Assembly: GCA_036397995.1 (NCBI GenBank)
Contig: DASWHX010000059.1
Span: forward strand, 1 to 5,085
Origin: DASWHX01 sp036397995
GTDB taxonomy: Bacteria > Bacteroidota > Bacteroidia > Cytophagales > Cyclobacteriaceae
Direction of reading: 5' to 3'
DNA: 5,085 nucleotides
Shown here: piece after piece, positions 1-5,085 of the stretch
Position numbering within the stretch: the first letter of the stretch is position 1
Layout of the letters: each line of letters starts with the position of its first letter
Program-made: the position numbers and the translations under genes
Notes under the pieces: generated by a model
Seen by the model: the letters and a program-made list of their open reading frames with translations, nothing else
What the model was told of the DNA's origin: nothing
Database searches by the model: none

Positions 1-2031
1 GATTTCTGGATGCCTTCCTATCCGGGTTCCGAAGCGGCTGTGCTTCTGGCAATGGCAAAAATAATTCTGGAAGAAAATTTATATGATCGCAGATTCGTAG
101 AAGATTGGGTGAACTGGAAAGAGTATCTGAAAAAAGAGTTCTCCGGAGAAGCAGTTTCGTTCGAGAATTTTATCAGGAAACTGATAGAGGTTTATAAAGA
201 ATACACTCCTGAATATGCGGAAAAGGAATCAGGTGTAAAAGCAGAGATGATTATTTCAATCTCCAGGGAAATAGGCAAAGCAGGATCACGGTTTGCCAGT
301 CATAACTGGAGGGCAGCAGGTTCTGGAAATCTGGGGGGATGGGCAGTTGCACGTTGTCTGCATTTTCTAAATGTGCTAACCGGCAGCGTGGGTACCGAAG
401 GAGGAACCTCCCCAAATGGCTGGAATAAATTCAAACCTACGTTTTTTGATAATCCACCAGCGCAAAAATTTTGGAATGAGTTGCATTTCCCAAAGGAATA
501 TCCTTTGGCTTTCTTTGAAATGAGTTTTCTGCTTCCCCATTTTTTAAAAGATGGCCGTGGAAAGCTTGACACTTACTTTACAAGAGTATTTAACCCTGTC
601 TGGACTTACCCAGACGGGTTCAGCTGGATTGAAGCGCTGACTGATGAGAGTAAGGTGGGCATGCATATCGCCCTAACACCAACCTGGAATGAAACAGCGT
701 ACTTCGCCGATTATGTGTTGCCCATGGGACTTGCTTCGGAACGACATGATATCAACAGTTATGAAACACATGGTGGAGTCTGGATTGCATTCAGGCAGCC
801 TGTACTTAGGGAAGTAGCGCGGAAAGAAGGGCGTAAATTCACCCATACTTATGAAGTAAATCCCGGCGAAGTTTGGGAAGAAGATGAATTTTGGATCGAA
901 TTATCGTGGCGTATAGATCCCGATGGCAGCCTTGGTATTAAAAAACACTTCCTTTCTCCTTACAGGGAAAATGAAAAGATTACGGTTGACGAATATTATC
1001 AATTCATTTTTGAGAACACGAAGGGATTAAAAGAAAAAGCGGCTACCGAAGGGCTTACAGCATTGGACTATATGCGTAAGTATGGTGCTTTCGAAGTGGA
1101 AAAGTCATCTTACAGTAAACACCTGGAAAAACTTTCAGAACAGGAATTGAGAGATAGCCAACTGGATCCTGATTCCGGTACTATCAGTAAGAATGGCAAA
1201 GCTATTGGCGTGCATGTTAACGGAAAAAGTGTTACCGGATTCCCAACGCTTTCCAGGAAACAGGAGTTTTTCTCTCAAACCATGATGGACTGGAAATGGC
1301 CGGAATATACTATCCCCACTTACATCAAAAGTCATGTTCATCCGGAAAAGCTAAATCCGGAAAATGGAGAATACCCATTAATCCCTACCTTCAGGTTGCC
1401 GGTTTTGATTCATTCCCGATCGGCTAATGCCAAATGGCTGGTAGAGATTGCCAATCGCAATCCGGTGTGGATGCACAACCTGGATGCACGTAAGTTTGGG
1501 TTGAAAAACGGAGACCTGGTAAGAATCACCACCGATATTGGATACTTCGTTGACAAAGTTTGGATATCTGAATCCATCAAGCCTGGCATTATTGCCTGTT
1601 CACATCACATTGGAAGATGGCGCAGGCAGCAGGATCAGGGAAATCAGTTCGGCAGTCAGACTGTGGAAATAAAAAATCTCGGTGACGGTAAATGGAAAAT
1701 GAAAAAGATTGCCAATGTGAAGCCTTTCAGGAGTTCTGATAAGGATTCCGGAAGAATTTTCTGGAGCGATGGCGGAGTTCACCAAAACATTACTTTTCCG
1801 GTGCATCCCGATCCAATCAGTGGAATGCATTGCTGGCATCAAAAAGTAAAGGTGGAGCGAGCCCATACGGAAGATTCGTATGGTGACATTTTTGTGGATA
1901 CGGGGAAATCTTTTGCAATATATAAGGAGTGGTTAGAAATGACCCGGCCCGCTCCGGGCCCGGATGGCTTACGCCGGCCTACCTGGTTTGCCAGGGCTCT
2001 TCGACCCGCCGATGAAACTTATTATGTATAA
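1..2031 (+). CDS. Molybdopterin-dependent oxidoreductase, large catalytic subunit (5' truncated by window edge)
   Basis: This is the central and C-terminal part of a MopB-superfamily (DMSO reductase family) enzyme, which would use a bis-MGD molybdenum or tungsten cofactor for a two-electron redox reaction. The frame is open to base 1, so the ATG at position 10 is internal; I estimate 200-300 N-terminal residues, including any [4Fe-4S] cysteines and the metal-ligating residue, are missing. Counting from the first codon, 676 residues remain. Residues 4-36 (PSYPGSEAA, then EENLYDRRFV) match the usual middle of the family. Cofactor-domain hallmarks follow: GNLGG (109-113), VLTGSVGTEGG (125-135), and TPTWNETAYFADYVLPMG (226-243) followed by SERHD (246-250). 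The C-terminal dinucleotide-binding domain spans about 457-540 (FGLKNGDLVRI, then ACSHHIGRWR). From memory it resembles large proteins annotated as formate dehydrogenase or nitrate reductase, but the substrate is unproven. The SulP gene follows after 16 bases. Confidence 0.9.
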   Translation, partial: DFWMPSYPGSEAAVLLAMAKIILEENLYDRRFVEDWVNWKEYLKKEFSGEAVSFENFIRKLIEVYKEYTPEYAEKESGVKAEMIISISREIGKAGSRFASHNWRAAGSGNLGGWAVARCLHFLNVLTGSVGTEGGTSPNGWNKFKPTFFDNPPAQKFWNELHFPKEYPLAFFEMSFLLPHFLKDGRGKLDTYFTRVFNPVWTYPDGFSWIEALTDESKVGMHIALTPTWNETAYFADYVLPMGLASERHDINSYETHGGVWIAFRQPVLREVARKEGRKFTHTYEVNPGEVWEEDEFWIELSWRIDPDGSLGIKKHFLSPYRENEKITVDEYYQFIFENTKGLKEKAATEGLTALDYMRKYGAFEVEKSSYSKHLEKLSEQELRDSQLDPDSGTISKNGKAIGVHVNGKSVTGFPTLSRKQEFFSQTMMDWKWPEYTIPTYIKSHVHPEKLNPENGEYPLIPTFRLPVLIHSRSANAKWLVEIANRNPVWMHNLDARKFGLKNGDLVRITTDIGYFVDKVWISESIKPGIIACSHHIGRWRRQQDQGNQFGSQTVEIKNLGDGKWKMKKIANVKPFRSSDKDSGRIFWSDGGVHQNITFPVHPDPISGMHCWHQKVKVERAHTEDSYGDIFVDTGKSFAIYKEWLEMTRPAPGPDGLRRPTWFARALRPADETYYV

Positions 2032-2047
2032 TTTCTTAAACTGAACT

Positions 2048-3784
2048 TTGAACAAAGCTTCTGGAATAAAACGGATTTTCCCTTTTCTGACCTGGTTCCC
2101 ATTAGTAGGCCGGGGAACACTCAGGTTTGATCTCATGGCAGGCTTAACCGGGGCCGTAGTAGTTTTACCACAAGCTATTGCTTTTTCACTTATTGCAGGG
2201 TTACCTCCTATCTACGGTTTGTACACCGCCATGATTATCCCCTTTGTTTTTGCTTTGTTTGGATCTTCATTGCATATGGTTGCCGGACCTACTACAACTG
2301 TTTCCATTGCCATGTTTACTTCAGTAAGTCTTTTTGCTACGCGAATGACTGAAGACTTTATTGCCATCGCCTTATTACTTACAGTCATGGTTGGCCTGAT
2401 TCAATTTATTCTGGGCTTAGTGCGGATGGGCCGGTTGGTAAATTTTATTTCCAGGTCAGTACTAACCGGTTATACAGCGGGAGCGGCAATTTTGATCGCT
2501 TCTCATCAATTGGAAAGTGTGACAGGACTCAAAGTACATCCAACAGCTTCCTTCATAGAATCCTGGGGGTTTATGCTAACACATTTAAAGGATATTAATC
2601 CTTATTCCTTTGGAATAGGCATTATTACTATACTAATAGCATTGATTTTTCTAAAGATCTCATCAAAACTTCCCCATCTATTTATCTCCATGGTTTTAAG
2701 TTCACTTGCTGCTTATTTTCTTGCCGATTCATCCTGGCAAATTCCATTAGTTGGATACATTCCCTCCAGTTTGCCTCACTTTGAAGTTCCTGCCAATTTT
2801 AATTTTGACACCATAAATAATTTATTGCCTGGTGCATTTGCGGTTGCGATTCTAGGCTTAATAGAAGTAGTAACAATTTCCAGAACCATAGCAATTAAAA
2901 GCAGGCAATCATTGGATAGTAACAAAGAATTCATGGGGCTTGGATTGTCTAATATGGTTGGAGGTTTTTTCTCTAGCTACGCAGGATCAGGTTCTTTTAC
3001 ACGGTCAGCCTTAAACTACGAATTGGGCGCTAAAACACCTATGTCGTCTATATTTGCCTCTTTGATTTTAATGGCTATCGTTCTTTTTATTACACCGCTG
3101 GCCGAGCATTTACCGATTCCGACCATTGGAGGAATAATTTTAATAATTGCCTTCAAACTGATTGATTTTAAAAGCATTTCCCAAATTTCCAAAGCGAGTA
3201 AATCAGAAATCGCGGTACTCACTATCACTTTTCTTTCCACTTTGCTATTTGATTTACAATTTGCTATCCTGGTTGGTGTATTTTTCTCCCTGAGCTTTTA
3301 CTTAATGAGAACAACAACTCCTGCTGTAATTCCCATTGCCCCAAACCCCATTAATACCAGGAGAAAATTCATGAATGCAAAGGTTAATAACCTTGACGAA
3401 TGTCCTCAATTACTAATTGTACGTATTGATGGATCCCTTTTCTTTGGTGCAATAGAGCACATAAAAAATAAATTAATTGCTTTGCGCAGCAATTCACGCA
3501 AAAGAATTCTAATTGTTTGCAGCGGAATTAATTTTGTTGATGTTGCCGGGGCTGAATTCCTGGCCCGGGAGGCAGAGTCATGGCGAAGTGAAGGAGGTGA
3601 GTTTTATCTCTGCAGCCTAAAGAAAAAAGTGCGGGACTTTTTAGCCAAGGGATATTCGGAAAGGATTGGTATGGAAAATATCTATACTAATAAGGAAGGC
3701 GCAATCTCATCTATCTATGAAAAGCTGGATAGACCCACTTGCGAAGCCTGCCCGGTGAAGATTTTTTTGGAGTGCCCGCAATGA
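2048..3784 (+). CDS. SulP/SLC26-family anion transporter with C-terminal STAS domain
   Basis: This is an inner-membrane anion transporter of 578 residues, a normal length for bacterial SulP proteins. The transmembrane domain covers about residues 14-425. It opens with the family signature LPQAIAFSLIAGLPPIYGLY (40-59) and carries GSGSFTRSALNYELGAKT (313-330), the re-entrant anion-site region. The acidic coupling position is Glu273 (GLIEVV); cyanobacterial BicA, as I recall, has Asp there, so proton coupling is more likely than sodium coupling (inference). A STAS domain spans about 452-560, with DVAG (498-501) in place of the phosphorylatable D-x-[ST]-G form. The tail CEACPVKIFLEC holds Cys565, Cys568 and Cys576. 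The start is TTG: an in-frame TGA lies only one codon upstream and the first ATG (residue 30) would remove the conserved N-terminus. No Shine-Dalgarno is visible. It is probably co-transcribed with the oxidoreductase. Sulfate, bicarbonate or a dicarboxylate are all possible substrates. Confidence 0.93.
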   Translation: MNKASGIKRIFPFLTWFPLVGRGTLRFDLMAGLTGAVVVLPQAIAFSLIAGLPPIYGLYTAMIIPFVFALFGSSLHMVAGPTTTVSIAMFTSVSLFATRMTEDFIAIALLLTVMVGLIQFILGLVRMGRLVNFISRSVLTGYTAGAAILIASHQLESVTGLKVHPTASFIESWGFMLTHLKDINPYSFGIGIITILIALIFLKISSKLPHLFISMVLSSLAAYFLADSSWQIPLVGYIPSSLPHFEVPANFNFDTINNLLPGAFAVAILGLIEVVTISRTIAIKSRQSLDSNKEFMGLGLSNMVGGFFSSYAGSGSFTRSALNYELGAKTPMSSIFASLILMAIVLFITPLAEHLPIPTIGGIILIIAFKLIDFKSISQISKASKSEIAVLTITFLSTLLFDLQFAILVGVFFSLSFYLMRTTTPAVIPIAPNPINTRRKFMNAKVNNLDECPQLLIVRIDGSLFFGAIEHIKNKLIALRSNSRKRILIVCSGINFVDVAGAEFLAREAESWRSEGGEFYLCSLKKKVRDFLAKGYSERIGMENIYTNKEGAISSIYEKLDRPTCEACPVKIFLECPQ

Positions 3785-3864
3785 TTCATGGTTTATCAAG
3801 AATTAAAAGACGGCTTCAACATTAGCAATTGCTTTTTTGGTGAGGCAGCACCTTGACATCACAG

Positions 3865-3885
3865 ATACCGAACCAGGTTCGGCAT
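3865..3885. repeat. Palindromic inverted repeat CCGAACC-A-GGTTCGG
   Basis: Positions 3868-3882 form a perfect 7-base inverted repeat around a single central A. Allowing one mismatch (3867/3883), the symmetry extends to 3865-3885. There is no T-run after it, so it is not a standard intrinsic terminator. It could be a regulator's operator, or one copy of a dispersed palindromic intergenic repeat of the sort common in Bacteroidota genomes; a single window cannot decide. The 9-base core AACCAGGTT recurs 99 bases downstream. Confidence 0.6.
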
Positions 3886-3964
3886 GTCGGGATAGGTGAC
3901 AGCCATTCCAATTGCTTTAATCACATTTCCGAAAAAGATAAGATGAGCGAGAAAGTGGACCAGT

Positions 3965-3978
3965 GGTTTAACCAGGTT
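3965..3978. repeat. Alternating GGTT/AACC repeat, second copy of AACCAGGTT
   Basis: The run GGTT-T-AACC-A-GGTT contains two overlapping odd palindromes sharing the AACC arm. Its right part, AACCAGGTT (3970-3978), is identical to the core of the palindrome at 3871-3879. It lies 116 bases before the lipoprotein ATG. It could be a second binding site for the same factor, but a shared 9-mer in 300 bases is only modest evidence. Confidence 0.35.
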
Positions 3979-4094
3979 TGAATTCCCGTGTTAATCTCTT
4001 CCGGAAAATAATATTATGATCAAAGTCAGCCAGGTACCTATCTATCATCAGCAAAATTCATTTGTCGAAATCTTACTTTTATTCAAAAAGAGAG

Positions 4095-4634
4095 ATGAAA
4101 ACAGTTGGCATCTTTTTACTATTTATCGGAATTATGCTGGGATGTGCCCCGGTAAAAACCAAAACTCATTTTGATGATAAGTTTGATTTCTCCAGTTACA
4201 AAACCTTTTGCTGGCTAAGCGGATGTGAGTTCGTTTATGAAGGACCACAACGGTATAATGATAGTCTGGCGATTGATAAAATAAGGCACGCAGTGATACA
4301 AGAATTACTGTCGAAAGGTTTGACTCAGGATGAAAACAATCCGGATATTCTTATTGACTTCCACATTATTATTGAAGAAAAAACCAACATAATTACTCAT
4401 CGCGCACAATATGAAGATGAAAGAGGCTATGCCTGGTATCCCCCATCCTACGAGGTGTACAACTACCTGAAAGGATCTCTTATCATTGATATGATTGATA
4501 ACAGTCAATCCCGAATGGTATGGCGATCCCATTCTGTGGGCTACCTGGAAGCCTTTCCGGTTATAACGGATCAACAAATTGAACGATCCGTAAGAGAGGC
4601 CTTAAAAGATTTTCCTCCTGTTTTTAATAATTAA
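4095..4634 (+). CDS. DUF4136-type lipoprotein
   Basis: This is a predicted exported lipoprotein of 179 residues and unknown function. The ATG at 4095 is chosen over the in-frame TTG at 4062 because it follows a purine-rich stretch (AAAAAGAGAG) and places a compact signal peptide at the very start: MKTVGIFLLFIGIMLGC, with Cys17 as the likely lipidated residue. The lipobox (MLGC) is slightly off consensus at -3. The mature part fits the DUF4136 pattern: FDFSSYKTFCW (30-40), a predicted helix with IRHAVIQELLSKGL, NPDILIDFHI, then YLKGSLIIDMID (124-135), MVWR (141-144) and a closing DFPP. DUF4136 proteins are usually near this length. Two extra cysteines (39 and 44) are unusual. There is no acidic run after Cys17 like the Bacteroidota surface-export signal, so a periplasm-facing membrane anchor is more likely. 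It appears to stand alone, not in an operon. Confidence 0.85.
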   Translation: MKTVGIFLLFIGIMLGCAPVKTKTHFDDKFDFSSYKTFCWLSGCEFVYEGPQRYNDSLAIDKIRHAVIQELLSKGLTQDENNPDILIDFHIIIEEKTNIITHRAQYEDERGYAWYPPSYEVYNYLKGSLIIDMIDNSQSRMVWRSHSVGYLEAFPVITDQQIERSVREALKDFPPVFNN

Positions 4635-4655
4635 CTCCCAGTTTCCCAGATAAGA

Positions 4656-4669
4656 AAGGCCAGTGCCTT
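4656..4669 (+). other. Short hairpin AAGGC-CAGT-GCCTT after the lipoprotein gene
   Basis: A 5-base perfect stem with a 4-base loop lies 22 bases after the lipoprotein stop codon. Its position suits a transcript end, but it lacks a following T-tract on either strand, so it is at best a weak or factor-dependent terminator, or an mRNA 3'-end stabiliser. Confidence 0.3.
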
Positions 4670-4679
4670 CCTGCTCAAT

Positions 4680-4701
4680 AATCTGAAGCTAATCTGAAGG
4701 T
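4680..4701. repeat. Tandem 11-base direct repeat AATCTGAAGCT / AATCTGAAGGT
   Basis: Two adjacent 11-base units (4680-4690 and 4691-4701) differ at one position. The period is about one helical turn, as in head-to-tail binding sites of response regulators. It sits about 100 bases before the ATG of the small downstream gene, in the place expected for an activator site. CATTAGG (4707-4713 and 4733-4739) and CCGGTT (4746-4751 and 4752-4757) are also repeated in the same leader. A regulatory role is inferred. Confidence 0.45.
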
Positions 4702-4801
4702 GGATGCATTAGGTAAAACCCTTATTTATATACATTAGGATTTTCCCGGTTCCGGTTGGATCAGATAACCACGAATTTTGATTAAACAAAATTTGAAAAT
4801 C

Positions 4802-5083
4802 ATGAATATTGCACGAATGATAAAAGACTTGAAAGAGCATTATGATAACCCTGACCGCAAGGTAGTTTTAGATATTGTTGCCAGTTCCAGGTCTGAGTGG
4901 CAGGGTTCCGTGGTTCCACTTAATGAGAAGATTAACAATCTAAGCAAACTTATCCATCATTTGGAGCGGAACTACACCTATGTTCCTTCTAAATTGTATG
5001 ACTCCCTGGTAAGGATGAATCAGAATTACAACCGGATTGTTCACAGGAATTTCAAGCAGGAATATTCTGCAAATGTGGCCTGA
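4802..5083 (+). CDS. Small hypothetical protein (93 residues), predicted mostly helical
   Basis: I do not recognise this protein. It is complete, ending in TGA two bases before the window edge. The ATG at 4802 is preferred over the in-frame TTG at 4778, because it follows an A-rich leader of the Bacteroidota type and the extra eight residues show nothing domain-like. There is no signal peptide or membrane segment, so it is probably cytoplasmic. The N-terminal third is charged (MIKDLKEHYDNPDRK). Residues 40-57 (PLNEKINNLSKLIHHLERN begins at 39) have hydrophobic residues at 3-4 spacing and could form an amphipathic or coiled-coil helix. A Tyr/Asn/Arg-rich stretch follows (Tyr58 to Phe84). The composition (four His, eleven Asn, basic patches) would suit a binding or regulatory partner, but no catalytic motif is visible. 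Codon use and base composition look like the neighbours. It has its own leader with repeats, so it is likely transcribed separately. Confidence 0.7.
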   Translation: MNIARMIKDLKEHYDNPDRKVVLDIVASSRSEWQGSVVPLNEKINNLSKLIHHLERNYTYVPSKLYDSLVRMNQNYNRIVHRNFKQEYSANVA

Positions 5084-5085
5084 AA

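Larger units (their letters stand above)
3785..4094. other. Intergenic region of about 310 bases, no convincing gene
   Basis: No frame on either strand supports a gene here. The region separates the putative oxidoreductase-SulP operon from the lipoprotein gene, so it should hold the end of one transcript and the promoter of the next. What can be seen: a 10-base palindrome followed by six T (3824-3838), a perfect 7-base inverted repeat (3868-3882), a second AACCAGGTT core (3970-3978) and a 43-codon minus-strand open stretch without a good start. TTCATTTG at 4057-4064 differs by one base from the Bacteroidota -7 consensus TAnnTTTG, but I see no matching -33 element, so I do not call a promoter. 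Confidence 0.7.

Noticed and set aside
10..12. ATG at position 10 as the start of the oxidoreductase
   Set aside because: The frame continues to base 1 with DFW, and the protein begins in the middle of the family's conserved domain, so this Met is internal.
300..572. Minus-strand open frames opposite the oxidoreductase (also 1135-1341 and 1600-1866)
   Set aside because: They lie wholly opposite a well-supported gene and encode nothing domain-like.
3016..3240. Minus-strand open frame opposite the transporter
   Set aside because: It is a shadow of transmembrane coding sequence with no independent support.
3781..3825. ATG overlapping the transporter stop (ATGA), 14 codons
   Set aside because: The overlap looks like translational coupling, but the frame closes at once and the peptide has no recognisable feature.
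3824..3838. AGCAATTGCT followed by T residues as an intrinsic terminator for the operon
   Set aside because: The palindrome has no loop, so the usable stem is only about three pairs and AT-rich; it cannot be supported as a terminator.
3943..3981. Twelve-codon frame starting MSEKVDQW with a purine-rich upstream stretch
   Set aside because: It is too short to support as a gene without conservation or expression data.
4305..4577. Minus-strand open frame opposite the lipoprotein
   Set aside because: It is opposite a gene with a clear signal peptide and family pattern.
4755..4780. TTG (4755-4757) and GAATTTTG (4773-4780) as a Bacteroidota -33/-7 promoter for the last gene
   Set aside because: The -7 box has a mismatch at its first base and the spacing of 15 is shorter than I would expect for this promoter class.

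Overview
The window looks like chromosomal DNA from a member of the Bacteroidota. This is inferred from moderate GC, poor or absent Shine-Dalgarno sites, A-rich leaders and the protein types; no single marker in the window proves it. All four genes I can support lie on the plus strand.

Layout: positions 1-2031 hold the 3' part of a large molybdopterin (MopB-superfamily) oxidoreductase whose N-terminus lies left of the window. After 16 bases comes a SulP-family anion transporter with a C-terminal STAS domain (2048-3784), which must start at a TTG codon. A non-coding stretch of about 310 bases (3785-4094) follows, with a perfect palindrome and a second copy of its 9-base core. Next is a small DUF4136-type lipoprotein (4095-4634). 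A 167-base leader with three pairs of short direct repeats (4635-4801) precedes a 93-residue protein of unknown function (4802-5083), which ends two bases before the window edge.

How the genes may work together: the oxidoreductase and the transporter are spaced like an operon, so a shared role is plausible, either in one-carbon metabolism (formate, CO2, bicarbonate) or with an oxyanion such as sulfate. The substrate of neither can be fixed here, because the iron-sulfur and active-site part of the enzyme is outside the window and SulP proteins carry varied anions. The lipoprotein and the last gene look like separate units.

I found no RNA gene, CRISPR array, insertion sequence or phage gene, and no clear new system. 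The best leads are the enzyme-transporter pairing, the Cys-rich transporter tail and the repeats in the two intergenic regions.
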